Origin: a virus
Direction: 5' to 3' (one strand)
Length of the DNA: 64,000 nt
Virus record (IMG/VR): IMGVR_UViG_3300031857_000094
Location: 1 to 64,000 of that record
Under the pieces are notes generated by a model. The model was not told the DNA's origin. It was given only the letters and a program-made list of their open reading frames with translations, and ran no database searches. Numbering within the stretch: position 1 is the first letter of the stretch; the number at the start of each line of letters is the position of its first letter. Of the stretch, positions 49,133-56,431 are shown in pieces. The position numbers were made by a program, and so were the translations under genes.

Positions 49133-50826
49133 TGGCTATTTCAAATCTAGTTACGCCAAGCGGAAATGTAAATAGACCTAGCGTCGCTGCTATGTTTGGT
49201 CAGCGCGCATCTAATGATAACTTCGCGAAAGAGTCGGATATCATTTCTGGATCGTTCGTTGCTTCTGCTGCGAACTCTATCACACAGCTCAATACTCAGT
49301 TAGCTAAACTGCAGGAAAGTTCTAAAGCAATTGTCAAGTCGATTAACGACTCGGTGAATAAGATTAAGACAGTCGACAAAGATATGTCGCAGCGTTTCAG
49401 AAAACTGAATGCTGAAATCGCTGCTTCACGTCCAGACTTTGGTAAGTTTCTTTACAAAGCTCCTCCGCTTCCATTAGCAGAAATTGCTCCAGGATCTATT
49501 CAGCAAGGGAAGTTGGCGAATACTGCTGGATTAGTTCCACCAGCACTACCAATCCCAGATATTGATCTTCCTAATAGAAAACGCACTTCAACGGGTGGTG
49601 GTAATGAACCAACAAGATCAAAAAAACCTGTTACTCAAACTGAACGTCCGCCAGTCACTAAAGCTGAACCACCAAAAGCTCCCGTTGATACGGAAAAGCC
49701 AAGAGCTCCTGTTGATACGGAAAAGCCAAGAGCTGGTGCTCCCGAATCGACTGCTAGACCATCACCAGCTCCTCCTCAAGGAGCACCAGAAAGAGCGCAG
49801 CCAGTATTAGATGAGCGAGGAAGAGGATCGCAGTATAGAGATCCACAGAGCGGTAGATTTGTAAAGGTAACTCCAGAAGAACTAGCTGCTAAACAAAGCA
49901 AACTGTCTAAGACATTAGCAGGCGGAGGAAAAGCTACAGGTATGATATTGGGGCCTGTTGCTACAGTATTTTCTGCTGTTATTGCTGGTATGGAAGCGAA
50001 AGATGAATATAAGAAGTATCAGGAAACTGGTGATAAGCAACATCTAAAAAGAGTTTATGAAGTTATCGGTGAAGAAGCTGGATCAACAGGCGGCGGATTT
50101 GCTGGCGCGATCGCAGGTGCATTCGCTGGTGGACCTATTGGTTCAATCGCAGGTGGTTTAGTTGGTCTCGTGAAAGGTGGTGATACTGGTCTCGCTGTTG
50201 GTAGAGCATTGTATGCGCACAATCACGAGGGAATGGATTTCATGCAAGCGTTAGAAATAGAAACGCTTAGACTCGCTAAAGAAAACAAAGATCGTTTAGT
50301 TGCTGGACAAAAAGAAAGAATGGAAGGTAGCACCATAGTCACTAGAGGTGCGCAACAACAGCTCAGCAGATTACAGGCAGATGCCGCAGATATCACTGCT
50401 AGATTAGACAGATCACTAGAAAATGCTGTAGGCGATTCTGCAGGATTCACAGGTGCGTCTGGTGATATTCTTCAACAAGCAACTAAACCTACAGAAGCTC
50501 CAGGTGGTGGTGAAGCTGGTGAAGAAGGTGGAGAACGCGGCACCACGTCTGCTCCTACAGGAGAAGCGACTGCTGATAAAACAGCAGTGGGTGCGCCTAC
50601 AGCAACAACGCCAACTCCTACTACACCATCAGCTCCTCCTCCGCCCCCACGACCAAATCAAGGAGCAGGTGGAGCAGATGTAGTTGTAAACAACACAACG
50701 AATACGACTGCTTCAAGTTCAGGTGGCGAAGGACAGAACGTCACTAACCCTAACATGAAACTGAATGCACATAATCCTTTCATAAAGGATTCGCTTGGTC
50801 GTCAGATGCTTCAAGAGCACAATTAA
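49132..50826 (+). CDS. Hub/tape-measure companion protein
   Basis: This 564-residue protein has an N-terminal coiled coil (AANSITQLNTQLAKLQESSK, about 43-105), a Pro-rich linker with a tandem repeat of APVDTEKPR, and a strong glycine-zipper region at about 315-350 (GGGFAGAIAGAFAGGPIGSI). A helical segment and a Gly/Pro/Thr-rich C-terminus follow. I recognise no catalytic motif. It overlaps the 791-residue gene by one base and ends the plus-strand late cluster just before the terminator region. Zipper and coiled coil suggest a tape-measure or membrane-inserting ejection protein. Confidence 0.7.
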   Translation: MAISNLVTPSGNVNRPSVAAMFGQRASNDNFAKESDIISGSFVASAANSITQLNTQLAKLQESSKAIVKSINDSVNKIKTVDKDMSQRFRKLNAEIAASRPDFGKFLYKAPPLPLAEIAPGSIQQGKLANTAGLVPPALPIPDIDLPNRKRTSTGGGNEPTRSKKPVTQTERPPVTKAEPPKAPVDTEKPRAPVDTEKPRAGAPESTARPSPAPPQGAPERAQPVLDERGRGSQYRDPQSGRFVKVTPEELAAKQSKLSKTLAGGGKATGMILGPVATVFSAVIAGMEAKDEYKKYQETGDKQHLKRVYEVIGEEAGSTGGGFAGAIAGAFAGGPIGSIAGGLVGLVKGGDTGLAVGRALYAHNHEGMDFMQALEIETLRLAKENKDRLVAGQKERMEGSTIVTRGAQQQLSRLQADAADITARLDRSLENAVGDSAGFTGASGDILQQATKPTEAPGGGEAGEEGGERGTTSAPTGEATADKTAVGAPTATTPTPTTPSAPPPPPRPNQGAGGADVVVNNTTNTTASSSGGEGQNVTNPNMKLNAHNPFIKDSLGRQMLQEHN

Positions 50827-50850
50827 AAAAGGGGGAGCCGAAGCTCCCCC
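50825..50850 (-). terminator. Intrinsic terminator after gp32
   Basis: On the minus strand a perfect 8-bp stem GGGGGAGC/GCTCCCCC closes a stable TTCG tetraloop and is followed by six T. It lies 37 bases after the gp32 stop. On the plus strand the hairpin has no T-run, so it mainly stops gp32 transcripts and keeps them out of the opposing hub genes. Confidence 0.9.
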
Positions 50851-50886
50851 AAGTTAAATCACAGGTGAAAGGAATAAGCCCTGTGA

Positions 50887-51801
50887 TTATTCATCGTCCT
50901 CAGCCAGCTTGTTGAAGAAATCCAAATCGTCATCTTCATCAATAGTAGGCTTCTTTGCAGGAGCAGCCGTCTTACCAACTGCTGGAGCCGCAGACGGACG
51001 CGGAGCAGGACGCTCAAAAGGGATATCGTCATCCTCACTCTTACGAGCAGCGCCGTTTGGTTCAGACAGAACCTTTTCCAAACGCTTCTTGAGTTCATCA
51101 TAGCTCTTGAACTTATCAGCAGCTACGAGTTCAGCAAGTGAAAACTGCGTCTTCCAGATTGCTTCCATATCATCATCGTCATCGAGCAGCGGAGCTGGTT
51201 CATCGAACTCAGACTTGTCGTAGTTACGATAGCCTTCAACCTTACGAATCTTCAGCTTGAAGTTAGCGCCAGCCCACAGATCGAATGGATTCGTCGGCTT
51301 TTCGTCTTCGAACTCAGGATTCATCTTCTCGTTGATCTTGTCGAAGATCTTCTTACCAAACTTGTAAAGGAAAACCTTTCCTTCGTTCTCAGGATGAGCG
51401 GGATCCTTGACAACATAGATGTTGGCGATATAGTTCAAGCGACGCTTCTGCTTACGAGCAATCTCCTTGTCCTTGTCGTTACCTGAGTTCCAGAGCTTGG
51501 AGTTATACTCAGCGACAGGATCGGTCTGATTGAGAGTAGTCAGAGAGTTTTCGATATACCATCCGCCTGGACCTTGGAAACCATGATTCCAGATACGGAC
51601 CCACGGAAGTTCTTCGTTAACAGGTGCGGGAAGGAAGCGAATGATAGCGTATCCGTTACCAGCCTTATCAACTTCTGGCTGCCAGTAGCGATCATCAGAC
51701 GAAGATCCCTGTTCCTTGTTGGCGAGCTTGTTGATTTCTTTGGTGAGACGCTCCAGCGAAGAAGTGCGCTGACGCTTGAGGGCAGAAAATGATTCGTTCA
51801 T
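50887..51801 (-). CDS. gp32: Single-stranded DNA-binding protein gp32
   Basis: This 304-residue protein (T4 gp32 is 301) coats ssDNA in replication, recombination and repair. The basic N-terminus ALKRQRTSSLERLTKEINKL is the cooperative binding arm. The core has YAIIRFLPAP, VRIWNHGFQGPGGWYIENS, and KFGKKIFDKINEKMNPEFED. The acidic tail (DDDDLDFF, AEDDE) recruits partners such as gp59. T4 gp32 binds zinc through three Cys and one His after the WYIE segment; here that loop (LTTLNQTDPVAEYNSK) has no cysteine at all. It has its own strong promoter (51850-51878) and terminator. Confidence 0.94.
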   Translation of the reverse strand: MNESFSALKRQRTSSLERLTKEINKLANKEQGSSSDDRYWQPEVDKAGNGYAIIRFLPAPVNEELPWVRIWNHGFQGPGGWYIENSLTTLNQTDPVAEYNSKLWNSGNDKDKEIARKQKRRLNYIANIYVVKDPAHPENEGKVFLYKFGKKIFDKINEKMNPEFEDEKPTNPFDLWAGANFKLKIRKVEGYRNYDKSEFDEPAPLLDDDDDMEAIWKTQFSLAELVAADKFKSYDELKKRLEKVLSEPNGAARKSEDDDIPFERPAPRPSAAPAVGKTAAPAKKPTIDEDDDLDFFNKLAEDDE

Positions 51802-51849
51802 GTATGTCTCCGTTGTATGTTCGGTGTGTTACGTCTTATCCACTTAATC

Positions 51850-51878
51850 ATCATATAAGTTATATAGCGTGTTGTCAA
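51850..51878 (-). promoter_or_regulatory. Sigma70-like promoter for gp32
   Basis: The minus strand has TTGACA at 51878-51873, 17 bases, then TATGAT at 51855-51850, about 50 bases before the gp32 ATG. The -35 box overlaps the last codons of gp59. The context TCTTGACAA is shared with four other promoters in this window. Confidence 0.78.
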
Positions 51879-52471
51879 GACGCAAATACATCACGCATAA
51901 CTTTTTTTATCGTAGCCTTCTCGACCTTTACGAATGGGCGATACTTACTCAGCTGACGATAGAACTCAGGCCAGACAACTGGATCGTCGATTTCGTTGTT
52001 CCATTTGTCTAGAACATCAAATGTAATATCAAAGGCAATAACAGTTTCGGCTGCAATCTTGTTCGCCATATACATCTTCAATAATACTGGATGCGTCTTT
52101 TCAACCAGAAGAATACGGCTTACGCTGTTATTGCATTCATCAAGTAATGTTTCCAGATCTTGCTTCAGATAGTATGAAAAGGCTTCCATACGTTTCTGCC
52201 AGTTGAGATAAACTTTCTCAGACTCTGGACCATTCATTTCTCCAACCCAGCGAACTCCTGCGTTGGATACAAAGTTAGCAACGAAGAAATCTGTTAGTTC
52301 TTCATCACTGTATTTACGTTCCAACTTACGAAAGAGATACTGATCCTTTCGCTTGAGGAACGATTCCTCGCTGATCTTGCGGATCTTGCCACCATACTTC
52401 ACAAAGTCATAATCAGAAGTGAAGTGTAGCTTGAGCGCCTGATAGCGGCTGTAGGCTTTCATCCCTTCCAT
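51875..52471 (-). CDS. gp59: DNA helicase loader gp59
   Basis: This 198-residue protein (T4 gp59 is 217) loads the gp41 helicase on gp32-coated DNA. It contains AYSRYQALKLHFTSDYDFVK, FFVANFVSNAGVRWVGEMN and YYLKQDLETLLDECNNSV, in the usual order of N-terminal HMG-like and C-terminal helical domains. The ATG at 52471 overlaps the upstream stop (TAATG); a second ATG three codons in is also possible. It sits directly before gp32, as in T4. Confidence 0.9.
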   Translation of the reverse strand: MEGMKAYSRYQALKLHFTSDYDFVKYGGKIRKISEESFLKRKDQYLFRKLERKYSDEELTDFFVANFVSNAGVRWVGEMNGPESEKVYLNWQKRMEAFSYYLKQDLETLLDECNNSVSRILLVEKTHPVLLKMYMANKIAAETVIAFDITFDVLDKWNNEIDDPVVWPEFYRQLSKYRPFVKVEKATIKKVMRDVFAS

Positions 52472-53406
52472 TAGATGAACGCAATTTCAGATTTCCAACC
52501 GCGATCAAAGAACTTTTGATAACGCCAATACTCTGGCGTCTTATCACTATTCGGACGAAGAGTTTTGTTCTTAATAAGATTAAAAACTTCGCGGCTCATG
52601 AACATCTTATCATTCGCATAATCGTATGACACGCAGCAATGCTTGAAGTCGAAGCTGTCGATGAGTTCCTTGCGCGTATTATATTTCGTATAGATGTACT
52701 GAAGAGCAGTGCGACCAAGTGATACTGTTTTTTCGATCTTGTCGTTCTTGAAATATTCCTTATCGTTGATCTTGGTAGAAGTAGGGCTTAACGCAGATTC
52801 CTTCACTGTCAATAGATTCAACGCCAACTCATTACGAGAATTATTAAGTAGGAATATGTCGAAGTCTTTTACAACTTCATCGTTCATCATGGAAGCAAAG
52901 CAACCACCAGCAACGACAACGCCAGACATATCGAAGTCATATGTAGGCATGTGTTTATGAATATACGAACGAATAGATTTCTTCACTTCCATGATCTGAA
53001 GTTGTTCATCATCGCTAAACAGTTTCTTAGCAAGCACATCTTTCTGAGCCTGCTCCGTGTAGTATTCATCAACATATGCGGGTGCGCCCATTGCTCCACG
53101 CATCCCAATCCCACCAGCTCCTCCAGAACTGACAGAATATTGTCCTGCTCCTCCTAGAGCACTAGTATGAACTGATCCAGTCGTAGGTAACATTTGAGCA
53201 ATCGTTTCTATTATCGCCTGTCGTCTAAACGCGGGTTCCAGATATTCAATGGTCATCCTACTAACAATCTTAGATTCATTAGTAGTTCTGTTGCGAATGG
53301 CTATTGAATCTGTTGCATAGTCTACATCAAAAGATATATCGTTGATCTTGATACTCGTAACCCAGTTCAAGAACTCTGACCAGTTTTCTGAGGGTGATCC
53401 GAACAT
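52471..53406 (-). CDS. Nucleotidyltransferase-like phage protein
   Basis: This 311-residue protein is conserved next to gp33 and gp59 in T4-like aquatic phages. Its middle reads VVVAGGCFASMMNDEVVKDF then DIFLLN, the Gly-Gly then Asp-x-Asp pattern of the polymerase-beta nucleotidyltransferase fold. The C-terminus has FDFKHCCVSYDYANDKMFMS and TPEYWRYQKFFDRGW. A Gly-rich loop precedes the domain (about 85-105). The target could be tRNA, protein or a small molecule. It overlaps gp33 and gp59 by one base each. Confidence 0.7.
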   Translation of the reverse strand: MFGSPSENWSEFLNWVTSIKINDISFDVDYATDSIAIRNRTTNESKIVSRMTIEYLEPAFRRQAIIETIAQMLPTTGSVHTSALGGAGQYSVSSGGAGGIGMRGAMGAPAYVDEYYTEQAQKDVLAKKLFSDDEQLQIMEVKKSIRSYIHKHMPTYDFDMSGVVVAGGCFASMMNDEVVKDFDIFLLNNSRNELALNLLTVKESALSPTSTKINDKEYFKNDKIEKTVSLGRTALQYIYTKYNTRKELIDSFDFKHCCVSYDYANDKMFMSREVFNLIKNKTLRPNSDKTPEYWRYQKFFDRGWKSEIAFI

Positions 53407-53648
53407 TAGATTGGTAACCTTGATCCAGTGCGTTTGATAAGATTGAGAGTCATAGCTTCTGACTGAAGCAGCTTACGCATGGCTGGAGTCATGAGCTTCG
53501 ATACGTTCTCGAACTCCAGTCCAGTCTTTTCACATACATCGGTAATCGCTTCAAGATAGCTCATACCCTTATCGCTGATACGTTCTTCTACCATAGACAC
53601 GAATGTATTAGAACTCATAATGCTTGCTACAGCAGCTGTCTCTGTCAT
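53406..53648 (-). CDS. gp33: Late transcription co-activator gp33
   Basis: This 80-residue protein (T4 gp33 is 112) bridges RNA polymerase to the sliding clamp for late transcription. The core SYLEAITDVCEKTGLEFENV and the end MTPAMRKLLQSEAMTLNLIK match the family; the last hydrophobic residues serve as the clamp-binding tail. It overlaps the cupin gene upstream by four bases. Its presence fits the TATAAATA-type late boxes found in this window; the partner sigma gp55 is outside. Confidence 0.88.
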   Translation of the reverse strand: MTETAAVASIMSSNTFVSMVEERISDKGMSYLEAITDVCEKTGLEFENVSKLMTPAMRKLLQSEAMTLNLIKRTGSRLPI

Positions 53649-54172
53649 TTATCATATCCTTCATAGGGAACATTATCTAGAGCGCTGTCGATATCGACTT
53701 TGATTCTTCCAGCTTCTGCGATCTCAGCAAGAGTGCGTCCGCATCCAATACATCTTTCACCTGATTCATCGAGCTGACAAATCTTAACGCACGGTGACTT
53801 CTTAGGAACAGTGATAGGAACAGTTGCCTTACCACCGACGCTGCGGCGCACGATATCTTCGCTGATAGCTTCTGGATAATAGAGTTCTAGTGCAACACAG
53901 TCTTCAACGCAGTTGAACCAATGGAACTCGCCAGGACGGACAGTAGTAAAATCGCCTGCTCGAAGTGTAGTAATGTCGGTGAGATCATAGTTATTCTTTG
54001 CGACATGGATTTCCAACACTCCACTGATGACATAGAATCCGTTCCACTTGTGTTCATGCTTATGCTCCGAGCAGCGATAGCCAGCTTTGATATTGATCTT
54101 ATGGAGTTCGACGAGTGGCGTCTGAATAAGAACGCTCGTGTCGCCCCATACTTTTCCAGTGATATTTCCCAT
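53645..54172 (-). CDS. Cupin - DUF1289 fusion protein
   Basis: This protein is 175 residues from ATG 54172, two bases after the upstream stop, with AAGG in place; a longer frame begins at 54214 but would overlap the neighbour. The N-terminal cupin (about 10-105) has the metal set HKHEHKWNGFYVISG and PGEFHWF. The C-terminal part (about 120-160) is DUF1289-like, with four cysteines in CVKICQLDESGERCIGCGR. DUF1289 is normally a small stand-alone protein. The pairing beside KDO-8-P synthase hints at sugar-related metabolism, but function is unknown. Confidence 0.78.
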   Translation of the reverse strand: MGNITGKVWGDTSVLIQTPLVELHKINIKAGYRCSEHKHEHKWNGFYVISGVLEIHVAKNNYDLTDITTLRAGDFTTVRPGEFHWFNCVEDCVALELYYPEAISEDIVRRSVGGKATVPITVPKKSPCVKICQLDESGERCIGCGRTLAEIAEAGRIKVDIDSALDNVPYEGYDK

Positions 54173-54174
54173 AA

Positions 54175-54357
54175 TTAACCTTTCGGAACACAAGCCAGTT
54201 TGTATTGATCCCACATTCCACGACCGTATTTCTTTTCTTCGATGAACTTCAGCGCATACATGCAGGATTCGTATGTATTGAACTCTTGGAACTTTACATT
54301 CTGACCGTTGCCAGCATTGCCAGAAAAGTATGTGATGACTATGAGAACGTAGATCAT
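54175..54357 (-). CDS. Small exported or membrane-anchored protein (60 residues)
   Basis: The first 15 residues (MIYVLIVITYFSGNAG) are hydrophobic and suit a signal or anchor sequence. The remainder (FNTYESCMYALKFIEEK, two Cys) is a compact helical domain like small periplasmic proteins common in phages. It overlaps kdsA by four bases and is followed by the cupin gene. Function unknown. Confidence 0.65.
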   Translation of the reverse strand: MIYVLIVITYFSGNAGNGQNVKFQEFNTYESCMYALKFIEEKKYGRGMWDQYKLACVPKG

Positions 54358-55181
54358 CGCCTTAAACTCCGTTTGGAGATATAATCCAATTCTATTAAAT
54401 CATATAGTAGTTGCTCGAAATTGTCAAGACGAACCATGTTCGGACCATCGCTTGGAGCGGATTCTGGATTCTGATGAACTTCAATGAACAGAGCAGCCAC
54501 GCCAACAGCTACAGCAGCGCGGGCCATCGTAGGCACGAACTGACGTTGTCCGCCAGAGCTTGTGCCATTACCACCAGGAAGCTGAACTGCGTGAGTGCAA
54601 TCCATGATGACACGGTCAGTATATTGCTTCATCACTTCTAGCGAACGCATATCGACCACAAGATTATTGTAGCCAAACGTTGTTCCGCGTTCAGTGAACA
54701 GATACTTATCACAGCCAAACGTTCTTAGCTTCTCAGCTACGTTTGCCATTTCCCACGGAGATAGGAACTGACCCTTCTTCACGTTGACTGGCTTACCACT
54801 CAGTGCAGCAGCTTGAATCAGGTCAGTCTGTCGGCAAAGGAACGCAGGAATCTGAATGATATCAGCTTGAACTGCTTCGCATTGCCAAGGTTCGTGAACG
54901 TCCGTGAGAACCTCGATTCCTCGAGCACGGACGGCCTCCATTCCGTAAAACGCCTCGTCGAAGCCGCCACCTCTACTACTATTCGCGGAACTTCGATTTG
55001 CTTTATCGAAAGAGGTCTTATAAATGAAGTTGATTTCTGTATCGAATCTATTACCAACGCTGAAGCAGATATCACGCAGTGCAGTAGCCATTTCCACTGC
55101 GTGATCCTTAGTTTCAAAAGCACAAGGTCCAGCGATAATGCTCAGGGGTTTATCATTCCCGCAGTTGTCATAGAAGCTCAT
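54354..55181 (-). CDS. kdsA: 3-deoxy-8-phosphooctulonate (KDO-8-P) synthase
   Basis: This protein is 275 residues from ATG 55181 (E. coli KdsA is 284). It condenses phosphoenolpyruvate with arabinose-5-phosphate to make KDO-8-P, the precursor of the LPS inner core. Signature segments are KTSFDKANRSS, TDVHEPWQ, IQIPAFLCRQTDL, NVKKGQFLSPWEM and FGYNNLVVDMRSLE. The Cys in IIAGPCAFE marks the metal-dependent class II (E. coli has Asn here); the other ligands are the HAVQ His, the FIEVH Glu and the SDGPN Asp. It lies in an early operon with the cupin-DUF1289 gene. A host-derived auxiliary gene affecting LPS is the likely reading. Confidence 0.93.
   Translation of the reverse strand: MSFYDNCGNDKPLSIIAGPCAFETKDHAVEMATALRDICFSVGNRFDTEINFIYKTSFDKANRSSANSSRGGGFDEAFYGMEAVRARGIEVLTDVHEPWQCEAVQADIIQIPAFLCRQTDLIQAAALSGKPVNVKKGQFLSPWEMANVAEKLRTFGCDKYLFTERGTTFGYNNLVVDMRSLEVMKQYTDRVIMDCTHAVQLPGGNGTSSGGQRQFVPTMARAAVAVGVAALFIEVHQNPESAPSDGPNMVRLDNFEQLLYDLIELDYISKRSLRR
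54399..54427 (-). promoter_or_regulatory. Sigma70-like promoter inside kdsA
   Basis: The minus strand has TTGACA at 54427-54422, 17 bases, then TATGAT at 54404-54399, within the 3' end of kdsA. It would transcribe the 60-residue gene, cupin-DUF1289, gp33, the nucleotidyltransferase-like gene and gp59. Confidence 0.72.
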
Positions 55182-55183
55182 GA

Positions 55184-55768
55184 TTAGTCCCACAGAGAGC
55201 GATAGTACCTACCAAACAAACGAAGACCGTTTTGAATACGTTGATTGTGTGCATCTAGTGCATCTTTGTCCCAACCACTTACTTCGGCATAGAACAGATC
55301 ATAGTCGTTATCGTTCTTGAGTTGTTCGAACGTCCATACGAGTTCGTCCATCACCCAGTTATAGCGATCCTGTGCGTTCGTGTCGCTGTGACCAAAATCA
55401 GTTTCATCACCCTTACCGATGTGAGGAACGTCTTCAGCATCTGGATGAAAGAAACCGTGATTCGTGTCACGAAGCTGAACCAGCATGGGATGAATGATAA
55501 AAGCGAGCGTGTGATCCATGGACCAAGTATCGTAAGGATCAATGCGAACCTTTACATCGCGCTCACGATCGCCGATCATTTTGTTGACTGTTGCGTTTAG
55601 AACATCTTGAATGATATCGCAGATACGCTCGATGAACTTATCAGTCTTGGTGTATTCACTATCTTGAACAGACCAATATGACTTGTCGTGTTTCCACTCC
55701 ATATACTTGTCGAATAAAGTGTATGCGCTGATATGAGTTGTGCGATAAGGACCAATGTAAACTTTCAT
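55184..55768 (-). CDS. Conserved phage protein of unknown function (194 residues)
   Basis: Start chosen at ATG 55768, with GGAG upstream; the open frame extends into the tRNA gene only as read-through. The product begins MKVYIGPYRTTHISAYTLFD and holds VRIDPYDTWSMDHTLAFIIH, PMLVQLRDTNHGFF and DALDAHNQRIQNGLRLFGRY. The pattern recurs in T4-like aquatic phages without an assigned role. The many His and Asp could form a metal site. It ends two bases before the kdsA start. Confidence 0.72.
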   Translation of the reverse strand: MKVYIGPYRTTHISAYTLFDKYMEWKHDKSYWSVQDSEYTKTDKFIERICDIIQDVLNATVNKMIGDRERDVKVRIDPYDTWSMDHTLAFIIHPMLVQLRDTNHGFFHPDAEDVPHIGKGDETDFGHSDTNAQDRYNWVMDELVWTFEQLKNDNDYDLFYAEVSGWDKDALDAHNQRIQNGLRLFGRYYRSLWD

Positions 55769-55783
55769 AACAATCTCCAAAAA

Positions 55784-55859
55784 TGGTTCGGGGTGATGGG
55801 ATCGAACCACCAACCTACGGATTCAAAGTCCGCTGTTCTACCAATTGAACTAACCCCGA
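55784..55859 (-). tRNA. tRNA-Gln (anticodon TTG)
   Basis: A full 76-base cloverleaf can be folded. The acceptor stem is TCGGGGT/ACCCCGA with discriminator A and an encoded CCA. The D arm is GTTC/GAAC, the anticodon stem GCGGA/TCCGT with loop CTTTGAA (anticodon TTG), and the T arm GGTGG/CCATC with loop TTCGATC. It reads CAA and CAG Gln codons. It lies between the 74-residue and 194-residue genes. It is the only tRNA seen in the window. Confidence 0.95.
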
Positions 55860-55863
55860 ATGA

Positions 55864-56088
55864 TTACTTACCTGCGTGTTCGGTGAGAAGTTGAGTTACG
55901 TTCTTGACTGTTGGGTCGCGAATGTCGTCGATGAACTTCATAAGCTCGTCGGCTTTCTTGATAACTTCAGCTGTGGTTGGAAATGGTTTCTGCTCACCGC
56001 CGCGTTCAGCAGCGATAAGATATTCCGCATCGCACATCGACTGTGCCATTTGAAGAACGGAAAGACGGATATGCTTTTCTTCGGACAT
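55864..56088 (-). CDS. Small conserved phage protein (74 residues)
   Basis: This acidic, helical protein (MSEEKHIRLSVLQMAQSMCD, then TTAEVIKKADELMKFIDD) has no recognisable domain. GAGG precedes the ATG. It follows the tmRNA gene by about 20 bases and ends four bases before the tRNA-Gln, so all three may share the transcript from 56394-56422. Similar short genes occur in T4-like genomes without known function. Confidence 0.68.
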   Translation of the reverse strand: MSEEKHIRLSVLQMAQSMCDAEYLIAAERGGEQKPFPTTAEVIKKADELMKFIDDIRDPTVKNVTQLLTEHAGK

Positions 56089-56109
56089 AGTGAATACCTC
56101 AATGTAGGA

Positions 56110-56387
56110 AAGTGGGGGGATTCTGTTTCCAAGCTCCCCCCGAGCTCATTCTTAGGCAGCTAGTGCGTAAGAGATAGGTGCATTATCGTTTGCATCTAAA
56201 ACGCGCTTTTGGTCTCTTCGCATCTTTACTACGCACGTCGATCCTAGTTCACCCCCATCAAAAACAGTAGCATCCAATCCTTACAGCGATGGTTCACATT
56301 GGGCTTCCTACTGCTTATGGTGGAGGCGGCGGGTACTGCCCCCGCGTCCGAAACGTTTATTCCATACGCCTCAACGACCTTAGCATA
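56110..56387 (-). ncRNA. ssrA: Circularly permuted (two-piece) tmRNA
   Basis: tmRNA rescues stalled ribosomes and tags the peptide. The acceptor piece comes first (about 56387-56318): T-stem GCGGG/CCCGC, acceptor strand CGCCTCC, discriminator A and CCA at 56320-56318. The coding piece starts at 56256 with GGGGGTG, which pairs fully with CGCCTCC and gives the G3-U70 pair that alanyl-tRNA synthetase needs. Its tag frame runs from GCA at 56193 to TAA at 56152 and encodes ANDNAPISYALAA. A 7-bp GGGGGGA/TCCCCCC stem follows the tag. The spacer between pieces (56317-56257) must be removed. The T-loop GGCAGTA is not the usual TTC type. The outer ends are approximate. This layout is typical of alphaproteobacterial tmRNA. 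Confidence 0.92.
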
Positions 56388-56393
56388 GTATTT

Positions 56394-56422
56394 ATTCTAG
56401 CTTGCTTTACTCTGATTGTCAA
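56394..56422 (-). promoter_or_regulatory. Sigma70-like promoter of the tmRNA gene
   Basis: The minus strand has TTGACA at 56422-56417, 17 bases, then TAGAAT at 56399-56394, placing the start near 56387. An AATAAATA late-like box overlaps the -10 (56389-56396), so the gene could be read both early and late. Confidence 0.8.
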
Positions 56423-56431
56423 GAACTCATT

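Noticed and set aside
49300-49330. Minus-strand TTGACA inside the 564-residue hub gene
   Set aside because: No suitable -10 box at the right spacing, and the direction is antisense to the gene.
51410-51440. Plus-strand TTGACA-N16-TATAGT inside gp32
   Set aside because: The spacer is 16 not 17, the -10 is imperfect, it lacks the TCTTGACAA context, and it lies in the middle of a conserved coding region with no gene to drive.
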